Shown piece after piece: positions 27,804 to 36,687 of a stretch of DNA of 64,000 nt (position 1 is the stretch's first letter; each line of letters begins with the position of its first letter). Origin of the DNA: Pseudomonas petrae. Lineage in GTDB: Bacteria > Pseudomonadota > Gammaproteobacteria > Pseudomonadales > Pseudomonadaceae. A program made the position numbers and the translations under genes. The stretch is from NCBI RefSeq assembly GCF_021728295.1, contig NZ_JAKJXE010000008.1:310001-374000 (forward strand), written 5' to 3'. A model generated the notes under the pieces. That model did not search any database, was not told the origin of the DNA, and saw only the letters and a program-made list of their open reading frames with translations.

Positions 27804-29834
27804 TCAGCCCTCGATCATCTCCCGCACCTTGGCCGTCAGTTGGTCAAACGCAAACGGCTTGGTGATCATCTGCATCCCTCCTTCCAGAAAGCCCGAGCGG
27901 GCGCTGGCGTTTTCCGCGTAGCCGGTGATGAACAGCACTTTCAGGTCCGTGCGCAATTGCCGACCAATGTCGGCCAGCTGGCGGCCATTCATGCCGGGCA
28001 GGCCAACGTCGCTGATCATCAGGTCAATGCGCTGGCTCGATTCCAGAATCGGAATCGCCCCGACCGCATCACCGGCTTCCACGTACGCATAACCCAGTTC
28101 GCTCAGCACCTGACTGACCAGCGCGCGCACCGCCGGATCGTCTTCGACCAGCAGAATGGTTTCGCCCTCACGGGCCTGAGCCGTGTCGTTGGGGAGGGCG
28201 GGATCCTCTTGCTGCGCCGCCCCGTGGTAACGCGGCAGGAACAGCTGCACGGTGGTGCCGTCGCCCACCTGGCTCTCGATCTCGACATGACCGTGGGATT
28301 GCTTGGTGAAGCCGTAGATCATCGACAAGCCGAGGCCGGTGCCCTGGCCGATCGGTTTGGTGGTGAAAAACGGATCGAAGGCCCGGCTGATGACGTTCTC
28401 CGGCATCCCGCAGCCCGTGTCGCGCACGCTGAGCACCACGTAGTCACCCGGCAGGAGATTTTCGTAGGCGTTGGTGAAGTCGCGGTCGAGGCGGCGGTTG
28501 AAGGTCTCGATCATCAGCATGCCGCCGTCGGGCATGGCGTCGCGGGCGTTGAGCACCAGATTGAGCAGGGCGCTTTCAAGCTGATTCGGATCGGCCTCGG
28601 CGGTCCACAGTTCCGGGTCCAGGCACATGTCGAGGCGGATGCTCTCGTTGACGCTGCGATTCAGCAGTTCGCCCATGGAGTTGACCAGGTCATTCATCAA
28701 GACCGGCTTGGGGTCCAGCGACTGGCGGCGCGAAAACGCCAGCAAACGGTGGGTCAGGGCGGCGGCGCGATTGGCCGAGGTCACGCCCAGGTCGATAAGA
28801 CCATCGAGATCATCGGTGCGACCCCGTGCCAGACGACGCCTCAGCAGCTCGAGGCTGCCGATGATTCCGGTCAGCATGTTGTTGAAGTCGTGGGCGATGC
28901 CGCCGGTGAGCTGGCCCACCGCTTCCATTTTCTGCGACTGACGCAGCACTTCTTCGTTGTGGCGCAACTGCGAGGTGCGTTCCTCGACCTGCTGCTCCAG
29001 GGTTTCGTTGAACTGGCGCAGCTGCTGTTCGGCCAGCTTGCGCTCGGTGATGTCCGAGGTCACGCCGGACAGCAGGCTGACGCTGCCATTGCGCGCACGG
29101 ATCGCCCGGGCCCTGATATCCACCCAATGGACCGAACCGTCCGGCCAGACGTTGCGAAACTCGATAATGAAATCGGCACCGCTGTCCAGGGTGTGCTGCA
29201 ACACGGACTGCATGCGCGGCTGATCTTCGGGGTGCACCGAACTCAGCCACTCGTGGTAGAAGAGCGGGTTGCGCTCGTCCCGGCCGAAGTGCGCCTTGGT
29301 GATGGCCGAGCACTCCAGCACCAGAAATTCGGTGTCCAGCTGCCAGGAGCCCAACCGTCCGGCTTTCAGCGCATGTTGCAGGCGCTGCTCGCTTTCCAGC
29401 AGTTCTTCCAGCCGAGTGCGGGCTTCGTATTGTCGTCGACGCCCGCGCACGGCGGTGCTCACCAGGCTGATGAGCGTGGCAGGGTGAAACGGCCGCTCCA
29501 GAAACGTGACGTTGCCGAGCATCTTGCCCAGGTGCGCCGAGGGATTCTGTTTCGGGCCGCCATGGTGGGTCAGCAACACGATGGGGAAGTCCGACCAGGC
29601 CGGTTGATTGGCCAGCAGGCTGAGCAGGGGGTTGATGTCCGCGCTGCGCAATGCCTCATCAGCGATGATCGCAAGGCCCGCACCGGACATCAGCTCACTG
29701 CACAGCTGCACCAGGTCGTGGGTGATGATCGCCGGGTAGCCGGCTTCCTGCAGCATGGTCAACGCGATCTTGCTGTCCCGTCCGAGGGGGGCCAGGATAA
29801 TGGCCCGTTCCGATAACTGTCCCGGAGTGCTCAC
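27804..29834 (-). CDS. PAS hybrid histidine kinase with C-terminal receiver
   Basis: 676 aa. The first ~125 residues look like a receiver fold but lack the usual acidic pair (AIILAPLGRDSK) and a clear phosphoacceptor, so probably a pseudo-receiver. Then a PAS domain (~155-265, NPLFYHEWLSSVHPEDQPRM), a coiled coil, HisKA with GGIAHDFNNMLTGIIGSLEL (His near 316), an ATPase domain (NLVLNARDAMPDGG, GTGLGLSMIYGF), and a receiver (TILLVEDDPA; Asp in LMISDVGLPGMNG near 608). GTG start overlaps the KaiC-like stop by 4 nt, so the two are coupled. No membrane segment is seen; it should be cytosolic. Confidence 0.92.
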   Translation of the reverse strand: MSTPGQLSERAIILAPLGRDSKIALTMLQEAGYPAIITHDLVQLCSELMSGAGLAIIADEALRSADINPLLSLLANQPAWSDFPIVLLTHHGGPKQNPSAHLGKMLGNVTFLERPFHPATLISLVSTAVRGRRRQYEARTRLEELLESEQRLQHALKAGRLGSWQLDTEFLVLECSAITKAHFGRDERNPLFYHEWLSSVHPEDQPRMQSVLQHTLDSGADFIIEFRNVWPDGSVHWVDIRARAIRARNGSVSLLSGVTSDITERKLAEQQLRQFNETLEQQVEERTSQLRHNEEVLRQSQKMEAVGQLTGGIAHDFNNMLTGIIGSLELLRRRLARGRTDDLDGLIDLGVTSANRAAALTHRLLAFSRRQSLDPKPVLMNDLVNSMGELLNRSVNESIRLDMCLDPELWTAEADPNQLESALLNLVLNARDAMPDGGMLMIETFNRRLDRDFTNAYENLLPGDYVVLSVRDTGCGMPENVISRAFDPFFTTKPIGQGTGLGLSMIYGFTKQSHGHVEIESQVGDGTTVQLFLPRYHGAAQQEDPALPNDTAQAREGETILLVEDDPAVRALVSQVLSELGYAYVEAGDAVGAIPILESSQRIDLMISDVGLPGMNGRQLADIGRQLRTDLKVLFITGYAENASARSGFLEGGMQMITKPFAFDQLTAKVREMIEG

Positions 29835-31315
29835 GCGTCGGTGTCCCGCAACAGGGGATTTTTCTCTCCGTGGTACTGAGGGATGCCACGCAATACGCCC
29901 TGAAAGGCTTCCAGCGGTTCGCCGATAGTCATGCCGGACGCACTGATGCGGTATTCACGAATGGTTGACTCATGGGTGCCTGTGCGTTTTTTGATGACGG
30001 AAATGGCCCGACGGACCTGACCCAGTGCTTCGAAGTAACGCAGCAGAATCACCGAATCCGCGAGGTAGGTGATGTCCACCGGCGTCTGCATGTCGCCGAC
30101 CAGACCGTGCTGGGCGACGGTCATGAACGTCGAGGCGCCATGACGATTGAGGTAGAGCAACAGTTCGTGCACGTGCAGGACCAGCGCGTTCTCTTCAGGC
30201 ATCGCTGCCTGATAGCCGTTGAGGCTGTCGATCACCACGGTCTGGATGCCCAGTTCGTCCACACAGCGGCGAACGCGATGGGCAAATTCACCCGGGGACA
30301 ATTCAGCGGCGTCGACTTGCTGGATCATCAGATTGCCGGTCGCTTCAAGCGCACGAAGATCAATGCCGAGTTTGCTCATACGCGTGTATAGCAGGCCGAG
30401 CTCTTCATCAAAGATAAACAGCGCCGCCTTCTCGCCACGCTCCACCGCTGCAGCGGCGAATGTCAGCGAAATCAGCGATTTACCGGTTCCCGCAGGCCCC
30501 AGAATCACAGTGCTGGACCCGCTGTCCAGCCCGCCCCCGAGCAGGGCATCAACCTCCTTGATGCCGCTGCTGAGCTGGCGGCTGACGTACCCGTCGCGGT
30601 GCTCGGCCGCCACCAGACGCGGGAACACCTGAATCCCGTCGTCCATGATGTTGAAGTCGTGATAGCCGCCGCGGTACTTCTGGCCTCGGTATTTCACCAC
30701 CCGCAGGCGTCGGCGCTCGGCGCCATAGGTCGGCGTCAGGCCTTCGAGACGGATCACGCCGTGGGCAACGCTGTGCACGGTTTTATCCAGGGATTCGGTG
30801 GTGAGGTCGTCGAGCAGCACCACGGTGGTGTCGTAGCGCGCGAAATAATGCTTGATCGCCAGGATCTGCCGGCGATAACGCAATGAACTCTGCGCCAGCA
30901 GGCGGATTTCCGAGAGGCTGTCGATGATCACCCGCGAAGGTTTGACCTGCTCGACAATTTCGAAAATCTGCTTGGTCGCCTCGCCCAGTTCCAGGTCCGA
31001 GGAGTACAGCAAACTCTGCTGGTGGGCAGCGTTCAACAAATCTTCAGGGGGTGTCAGCTCGAACACCGAGATGTTCTCGTCCAGCTCCCAGCCGTGGGAG
31101 CGTGCACCGTCGCGCAATTCGCGTTCGGTTTCAGAAAGTGTGATGTAAAGACCCCGTTCGCCCGCCGCTGAGCCAGCCAGCAGGAACTGCAGCGCGACGG
31201 TGGTTTTGCCGGTGCCGGGCTCTCCTTCGAGGAGAAACACGTGACTGCGCGAAAGGCCACCCGCGAGGATGTCGTCCAGGCCCACGATACCGGTTGCCGC
31301 TTTTGATGTAGTCAA
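29831..31315 (-). CDS. KaiC-like two-domain ATPase
   Basis: About 494 aa with two RecA-type KaiC domains. The first has Walker A GEPGTGKTT and SRVIIDSLSEIRLL. The second has Walker A GPAGTGKS (about residue 270 of this start) and TVVIDSLNGYQAAM. Cyanobacterial KaiC is the clock phosphoprotein; outside cyanobacteria such proteins are signalling ATPases that often sit beside histidine kinases, as here (GTGA overlap with the PAS kinase). No kaiA/kaiB is present. TTG 31315 is preferred (AGAGGGCG upstream and the family-like start TTSKAATGIVGLD); a longer frame from TTG 31378 is possible. Confidence 0.9.
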   Translation of the reverse strand: MTTSKAATGIVGLDDILAGGLSRSHVFLLEGEPGTGKTTVALQFLLAGSAAGERGLYITLSETERELRDGARSHGWELDENISVFELTPPEDLLNAAHQQSLLYSSDLELGEATKQIFEIVEQVKPSRVIIDSLSEIRLLAQSSLRYRRQILAIKHYFARYDTTVVLLDDLTTESLDKTVHSVAHGVIRLEGLTPTYGAERRRLRVVKYRGQKYRGGYHDFNIMDDGIQVFPRLVAAEHRDGYVSRQLSSGIKEVDALLGGGLDSGSSTVILGPAGTGKSLISLTFAAAAVERGEKAALFIFDEELGLLYTRMSKLGIDLRALEATGNLMIQQVDAAELSPGEFAHRVRRCVDELGIQTVVIDSLNGYQAAMPEENALVLHVHELLLYLNRHGASTFMTVAQHGLVGDMQTPVDITYLADSVILLRYFEALGQVRRAISVIKKRTGTHESTIREYRISASGMTIGEPLEAFQGVLRGIPQYHGEKNPLLRDTDA

Positions 31316-31599
31316 GAATCGCCCTCTTGCGACCTGAGAAAGGGGCGGGCGCCGAAACAGGTTCGACTGCCCAGGCAATCATGGTCGGGAAAATCCAATT
31401 CCATGCAGCCATCACTCTGGACCGTTACCCGCTGAGACCGTTCAGTTTATTGCTCGCCGACCGATGGCATTTGTGGGGGTTTTAGCGGCCTCACTGTCCG
31501 GCAAATGGCGCAACCGTGGCCTGCGAGCGCACAGACTGACTTGCTATGATCCGGCGTTAAGGAATAAACCTCGTCTGGCCCATACAAGGATCTAAAGCC

Positions 31600-32412
31600 G
31601 TGTCTGACTACAGTGCGTTCAAGGTCGAACTGGCCGACCACATTGCCCACGTGCAAATCAATCGTCCGGAAAAAATCAACGCGATGAACGCAGCGTTCTG
31701 GCAGGAGATCATCGAGATTTTCCGCTGGGTCGAGGACACCGACGACGTCCGCGTGGTGGTGCTCAGTGGTGCAGGCAAACACTTCTCTTCGGGCATCGAT
31801 CTGACACTGCTCGCGTCGGTGGCCAGCGAGCTGGGCAAGGACGTGGGCCGCAACGCCCGCCTGCTGCGGCGCAAGATCCTGCAGATGCAGGAATCCTTCA
31901 GTGTCGTCGACCGTTGCAGCAAGCCGGTGCTCGCCGCCATTCAGGGCTATTGCATCGGCGGCGCCATCGATCTGATCAGTGCCTGTGACATGCGCTACGC
32001 GGCAGACGATGCGCTGTTTTCCATCCGCGAAATCGACATGGGCATGGCGGCGGACGTCGGCACCTTGCAACGCCTGCCGCGACTGATCGGCGACGGCATG
32101 ATGCGCGAAATGGCCTACACCGGGCGCAACGTGGGTGCCGAAGAAGCGCTGCGCATTGGCCTGGTCAACCGCACGTTCGCCGACCTGCCGCAGCTGCTCG
32201 AAGGCGTGTTCGCCATCGCCCGGGACATCGCCGCCAAATCACCCATCGCCATCAGTGGCAGCAAGCGCATGATCGGCTACATGCGTGATCACAGCGTGGA
32301 CGACGGCCTCGAATACGTTGCCACCTGGAACGCTGCCATGTTGCAATCAGCCGACCTGAAGCTGGCGATGATGGCTCACATGAGCAAACAGAAGCCGGTC
32401 TTCGACAATTGA
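31600..32412 (+). CDS. Delta(3,5)-delta(2,4)-dienoyl-CoA isomerase (crotonase family)
   Basis: 270-aa crotonase-fold enzyme for beta-oxidation of unsaturated fatty acids. The oxyanion-hole segments are SGAGKHFSSGIDL and GYCIGGAIDLISACDMRYA. The run REIDMGMAADVGTLQRLP is almost the same as in mammalian ECH1, including the catalytic acidic residues that separate dienoyl-CoA isomerases from enoyl-CoA hydratases. It starts at GTG 31600 with AAGGA upstream. It stands alone, divergent from the KaiC-like gene. Confidence 0.88.
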   Translation: MSDYSAFKVELADHIAHVQINRPEKINAMNAAFWQEIIEIFRWVEDTDDVRVVVLSGAGKHFSSGIDLTLLASVASELGKDVGRNARLLRRKILQMQESFSVVDRCSKPVLAAIQGYCIGGAIDLISACDMRYAADDALFSIREIDMGMAADVGTLQRLPRLIGDGMMREMAYTGRNVGAEEALRIGLVNRTFADLPQLLEGVFAIARDIAAKSPIAISGSKRMIGYMRDHSVDDGLEYVATWNAAMLQSADLKLAMMAHMSKQKPVFDN

Positions 32413-32502
32413 CTGACCTATTTGAATGCGTAACCGCCTGCCGCCTCTGAACCTCTTTATCGAGCTGCAGACGGGCAGGTCGGTGATCAGAGGAGTTGAT
32501 GC

Positions 32503-33369
32503 ATGACGCGCCCGAAGCGTTGGACCACCGCCGTGCTTGATGTTCAGGCACCCGGTGGTTGGGCTGTGGTTCAGAGTAACCAGGGCTTTTTGAAGGACAG
32601 CAACGGCGTGCTGTTCCCCCGCGAATGGCTGAAGCGGCAGGACTTGCCCCTGATGCACGAGCACGGCATTGGCCATTTTGACGGCGAGCCGGTGTACGTG
32701 CAGACGCTTCGAGATTCGCCCGAGCTAAATTTGGCTTTGGATTTGGAGGGTACGCAGTGGCAGACCCTGCGCCAGTTCATGCTCGCCGACGACGCCGATG
32801 TCTTCCAGATGCTCGGCTACGCGGCGCAGATCAGCACCTGGGCCCGTGAACACCGTTTTTGTGGCAGTTGCGGCCAACCGGCCCAGCAGGTACCGGGCGA
32901 GCGGGCGATGTATTGCCCGCACTGCGATCTGCGCGCTTATCCGCGGATCTCGCCCAGCATGATCGTGCTGATCACCCGCGGCGATGAAGTGCTGCTGGCG
33001 CGCTCGCCGCGTTTTGTGTCCGGGGTCTACAGCACGCTGGCCGGGTTCGCCGAGCCGGGTGAGTCGGCCGAGGACTGTGTACGGCGCGAGGTGATGGAAG
33101 AGGTCCAGGTGACGGTCAAGAACATCCAGTACAAGGGCAGCCAGTGCTGGCCGTTCCCGCACTCGATGATGCTCGGCTTCCACGCTGAATACGACAGTGG
33201 CGAAATCGTGCCCCAGGCAGACGAAATCGAAGACGCCCAGTGGTTCAGCATCCATGACCTGCCGCCGTTGCCGGCCAGTCGCTCGATCGCGCGCCACCTG
33301 ATCGATCTGTATCTGGCCCAGCGCTCAGGTTCAGTTGAACCAGTGCTGCCAGGCCAGGCGGACGGTTAA
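32503..33369 (+). CDS. nudC: NAD+ diphosphatase / RNA deNADding Nudix hydrolase NudC
   Basis: 288-aa Nudix enzyme that splits NAD(H) to NMN(H) and AMP and can remove NAD caps from RNA. A four-Cys zinc ribbon (CGSCGQPAQQ and YCPHC near 125-145) precedes the Nudix box GFAEPGESAEDCVRREVMEE. The NudC-specific motif after it reads SQCWPFPHSMM, close to the usual SQPWPFPxS. The 3' end overlaps the convergent transporter gene by 39 nt. Confidence 0.92.
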   Translation: MTRPKRWTTAVLDVQAPGGWAVVQSNQGFLKDSNGVLFPREWLKRQDLPLMHEHGIGHFDGEPVYVQTLRDSPELNLALDLEGTQWQTLRQFMLADDADVFQMLGYAAQISTWAREHRFCGSCGQPAQQVPGERAMYCPHCDLRAYPRISPSMIVLITRGDEVLLARSPRFVSGVYSTLAGFAEPGESAEDCVRREVMEEVQVTVKNIQYKGSQCWPFPHSMMLGFHAEYDSGEIVPQADEIEDAQWFSIHDLPPLPASRSIARHLIDLYLAQRSGSVEPVLPGQADG

Positions 33370-34104
33370 GCCCAGCACCACGGTGATGAAGACAGGGCGG
33401 ATGAACTTGGCGCCGCCCTTGATCGCGGTTCTGGCGCCCATGAATGCGCCGGCCATCACCGCCAGGCCCATCGTCAACCCGATCACCCAGTCCACCGAGC
33501 CGTTGATGGCGAAAATCATCAGCGCGGCGGCGTTGCTGACGAAGTTCATGCTGCGGGCGACGCCGCTGGCTTTCACCAGATCGACCGGGTAGATCAGCAA
33601 CGTGCTGACCGTCCAGAACGCCCCGGTACCGGGTCCGGCCACGCCGTCGTAGAAGCCCAGCCCCAGGCCTTGGGGCAACTGCCATTTGGTTTTGATCGGC
33701 GCGTTGCTGTCCAGCGGCGCCTTGGGCGTCCCGCCGAACAGCAGGTACAGCCCGCAGCCGAACACGATCACCGGGAGCATCTGATTCAGCAGTTCAGCCG
33801 GCAGATAATGCGCGACCACCGCACCGATCAACGCGCCCACTGCCGTCCCGATCAGCGCGCGTTTCCACTGCGCCGGGTGAAACAGCTTGCGGCGATAAAA
33901 GGTGTAGCTGGCGGTGGCCGAGCCGAAGGTCGAGCTGAGCTTGTTGGTGCCCAGCACCAGATGCGGCGGCAGGCCGGCCGTGAGCAGGGCAGGCGTGGTC
34001 AACAGACCGCCGCCGCCTGCGATGGCGTCGATGAAACCGGCGGCAAAGGCTACGACGGCCAGCACCAGCAGGGTGATGGGTTCAACGGTGAGTTCGAACG
34101 GCAT
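33331..34104 (-). CDS. TauE/SafE (TSUP) family membrane transporter
   Basis: 257-aa inner-membrane protein with about eight hydrophobic spans. The start TVEPITLLVLAVVAFAAG and GFIDAIAGGGGLLTTPALL carry the conserved glycine-rich loop of the TSUP family; the second half repeats it as GFYDGVAGPGTGAF. TSUP proteins carry sulfite, sulfoacetate or other organic anions. The substrate cannot be told from the neighbours. It overlaps nudC tail to tail. Confidence 0.88.
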   Translation of the reverse strand: MPFELTVEPITLLVLAVVAFAAGFIDAIAGGGGLLTTPALLTAGLPPHLVLGTNKLSSTFGSATASYTFYRRKLFHPAQWKRALIGTAVGALIGAVVAHYLPAELLNQMLPVIVFGCGLYLLFGGTPKAPLDSNAPIKTKWQLPQGLGLGFYDGVAGPGTGAFWTVSTLLIYPVDLVKASGVARSMNFVSNAAALMIFAINGSVDWVIGLTMGLAVMAGAFMGARTAIKGGAKFIRPVFITVVLGLTVRLAWQHWFN

Positions 34105-34279
34105 GGGAAGGCGCTTATCGGGCAGATGGGCAGAATGGCTGCCCGGAAGCGCAGCATTCTACCTGCAAGGCGCGCCGGGTTGCAGGGCAAACGGCGAATT
34201 GTCTTTCATCTCAGCGCTGCCGATCAGCTTGAACGCCTGCGTTCTGCGGCCGAATATCGATCTTGTTTGCGCCTCAGGT

Positions 34280-34497
34280 CAAGTGTAGGAGCGCGCTTGC
34301 CCGCGAAGGCGTCAGTACGGACGCCACAGATGCGTCGCATGCACCGGCCCCTTCGCGGGCAAGCGCGCTCCTGCAAGGGTTAGCGGCGGACGATGACATT
34401 TTTTTCTGTGCGAAATCTGCAGGAGCTTCCCGGCTAAAGCCGGCCCCACTAACCGCACGCGGTCAGCCAGTAGGACCGGCTTCAGCCGGGAAGAGGC
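34280..34497. repeat. Two REP pairs of different families
   Basis: First an inverted pair of the GTAGGAGCGCGCTTGCCCGC family (34284-34306 and 34351-34376). Then an inverted pair of the CTTCCCGGCTAAAGCCGG family (about 34424-34447 and 34470-34494). They fill most of the gap between the transporter and the oxidoreductase. Nothing coding is seen. Confidence 0.85.
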
Positions 34498-34535
34498 CGT
34501 ATTGAACACCCTCGATTACCGGTCTGACACCCGAC

Positions 34536-35675
34536 TCAAATATCCGAAACACTCACCCAACGCAGCTCTTTCGCCGCAATGCGAATCGCTGTCGCCAGGC
34601 GCTCGACCTCCATCGCTTCGGCAAAGTCCGTCCCGTTCGAACCCTGTCCACCCAGCGCCTGAATCAATTCGTGCACTTCCAGGGTCTTCAGCTCGTTGTA
34701 TCCCAATTGATGCCCCGGCGCCGGGCAGAAAGACGCATACCCAGGCTGCGCAGGCCCCGCCAGAATCCGCTGAAACCCGTCGCGTCCCGTCGCGCCGGGC
34801 CGGTACAGCCGCAGTTCGTTCAAGCGTTCCTGATCAAACGACAACGTGCCTTCGGTGCCACCGATCTCGAAGCTCAAGTGATTCTTGTAGCCATGCTTGA
34901 GCCAACTGCTGCCGAACGTACCCCGCGCGCCGTTGGCAAATCGCAGCAGCGCGTAGGTCTGGTCATCGATGCTGATCGGTCGTTGCTCTCCACTGCCGCG
35001 GGTGTCCGGGCGCTGCGGGTGCACCGTTTGCGAGTCCGCGCACACCGCGTCGATATCGCCGAGCAGGTACCGCGCCATCGCCAGCAAATGGCTGCCGAGG
35101 TCGGCCAGCGCGCCACCGGCATGAGCCTCCTCACAGCGCCAGGACCACGGCGACAGCCCATCGGCCATGAAGTCCTCGCTGAACTCCCCCTGAAAACTGA
35201 CGATCCGACCCAGCTCGCCGCTTTCAATCATCTGCTTCGCGAGTCCGATGATTGGGTTGTGCTGGTAGTTGTAGCCCACCCTTGTCACGACGCCGGCCTT
35301 GCGCGCCGCCGCCTGCATCTCCCTCGCCTGCGCCAGACTCACCGCCAGTGGCTTCTCGCAATACACCGCTTTGCCCGCTTCAAAGGCCGCCATGGCCATG
35401 GGGAAATGCAACAGGTTGGGCGTGGTGATCGCCACCAGATTGACCGCCGGATCGCTGATCAACTGCTGCCAGTCGCCATGACTGCGATCGAACCCCCAAC
35501 TGGCTGCGCACTGTTCGGCGCGCGCAGCGTCCGCATCGGCGAGGGCGACGAGCTTGAGGTTGAAGGGAAGATCGAACGTGGTACGTGCGTTGTGAAACGC
35601 CAGGGCATGAGCCCGACCCATGAAGCCCGTGCCGATCAGGCCGACGCCCAGTTCTGGAAGAGAATTCCCGCGCAT
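34536..35675 (-). CDS. Gfo/Idh/MocA-family NAD(P)-dependent oxidoreductase
   Basis: 379-aa dehydrogenase of the sugar/inositol type. It has the Rossmann motif VGLIGTGFMGRAHALAFHNA, the EKPLAVS motif near residue 110 that carries the catalytic-site lysine, and GYNYQHNPIIGLAKQMIESG. Family members oxidise myo-inositol, glucose derivatives or similar. The substrate is not identifiable here and no sugar genes adjoin it. REP elements flank both sides, suggesting a single-gene unit. Confidence 0.85.
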   Translation of the reverse strand: MRGNSLPELGVGLIGTGFMGRAHALAFHNARTTFDLPFNLKLVALADADAARAEQCAASWGFDRSHGDWQQLISDPAVNLVAITTPNLLHFPMAMAAFEAGKAVYCEKPLAVSLAQAREMQAAARKAGVVTRVGYNYQHNPIIGLAKQMIESGELGRIVSFQGEFSEDFMADGLSPWSWRCEEAHAGGALADLGSHLLAMARYLLGDIDAVCADSQTVHPQRPDTRGSGEQRPISIDDQTYALLRFANGARGTFGSSWLKHGYKNHLSFEIGGTEGTLSFDQERLNELRLYRPGATGRDGFQRILAGPAQPGYASFCPAPGHQLGYNELKTLEVHELIQALGGQGSNGTDFAEAMEVERLATAIRIAAKELRWVSVSDI

Positions 35676-35787
35676 GACAGCGTGTCCTTTGAGACGTGTT
35701 GTTGTGCGGAAAATGTAGGTGGTTGGGGGTTCCCGATGGAATCTTTATTCCCTCAGGAACACCTCAATTTCACCTCATGCGCATATG

Positions 35788-35878
35788 TTGTGGGAGCGCG
35801 CTTGCCCGCGATTGCAGTGTGTCAGGCAATGAATCGACATCAGATACATCGAATTCGCGGGCAAGCGCGCTCCTACAG
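35788..35878. repeat. Inverted REP pair
   Basis: GGAGCGCGCTTGCCCGCGAT (about 35791) and its inverted partner TCGCGGGCAAGCGCGCTCCT (about 35855), separated by about 45 bp. Confidence 0.85.
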
Positions 35879-35894
35879 ATGATCGCTCAGCGAT

Positions 35895-36662
35895 TCAGGA
35901 CAGGAACCCGCCGTCCACGTTCAACGCCACGCCGGTCGTGTAACTCGACGCATCGCTGGCCAGGTACAACACCGTCCCCGCCATTTCGCTCGGCGCCGCC
36001 ACCCGCTTGAGGGGAATCTGCGCCAGCGCGGTGTTGAGGATCTTCTCGTTGCTCACCAGCGCCGAGGCGAATTTGGTATCGGTCAGGCCGGGCAGCAGGG
36101 CGTTGCAGCGGATGCCGAACTGCGCGCATTCCTTGGCGAAGACCTTGGTCATGTTGATCACCGCCGCCTTGGTCACCGAATAGATGCCCTGATACACGCC
36201 CGGCGAGACGCCATTGATCGACGCCACGTTGATGATGCTGCCGCCGCCGTGTTCGCGCATCAGCTTGCCGGCTTCCACCGACATAAAGAAGTAGCCGCGG
36301 ATGTTCACGTCGACGGTCTTCTGGAACGCCCCGAGGTCGGTGTCCAGCACGTTGCAGAACTGCGGGTTGGTCGCCGCGTTGTTCACCAGAATGTCCAGAC
36401 GCCCGAACTGCTCGCGGATCTGCGCGAACACCGCCGTGATCTGTTCCATTTCACCGATGTGGCAGGCGATGGCGGTGGCTTGACCGCCGTCGGCGATGAT
36501 CGCGTCCGCCACCTGCTGGCAGCCATCGATCTTGCGGCTCGAGACGATGACGTGGGCGCCTTGCTGGGCCAGCAGTTTTGCAATCGCTTCACCGATGCCA
36601 CGGCTGGCGCCCGAAACGAAAGCGATCTTGCCATCGAGGTCGAACAGTTGAGTCTTGGACAT
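35895..36662 (-). CDS. Short-chain dehydrogenase/reductase
   Basis: 255-aa classical SDR. The cofactor loop is VSGASRGIGEAIA, NNAATNPQF carries the NNAG-type motif, the catalytic Ser is in INVASINGV and the YxxxK pair in YSVTKAAV. Start 36662 has AAGGAAAAC upstream; a longer frame to 36707 adds 15 residues without a signal. It lies 25 bp after the phosphotransferase-like gene in the same direction. That pairing occurs in acyl-CoA/fatty acid catabolic loci, but the substrate is unknown. Confidence 0.9.
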   Translation of the reverse strand: MSKTQLFDLDGKIAFVSGASRGIGEAIAKLLAQQGAHVIVSSRKIDGCQQVADAIIADGGQATAIACHIGEMEQITAVFAQIREQFGRLDILVNNAATNPQFCNVLDTDLGAFQKTVDVNIRGYFFMSVEAGKLMREHGGGSIINVASINGVSPGVYQGIYSVTKAAVINMTKVFAKECAQFGIRCNALLPGLTDTKFASALVSNEKILNTALAQIPLKRVAAPSEMAGTVLYLASDASSYTTGVALNVDGGFLS

Positions 36663-36687
36663 TGTTGTTTTCCTTGTCGTGTCGCAA

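Noticed and set aside
27840..29816. Plus-strand 658-codon frame
   Set aside because: Antisense to the PAS hybrid kinase; no recognisable domain.
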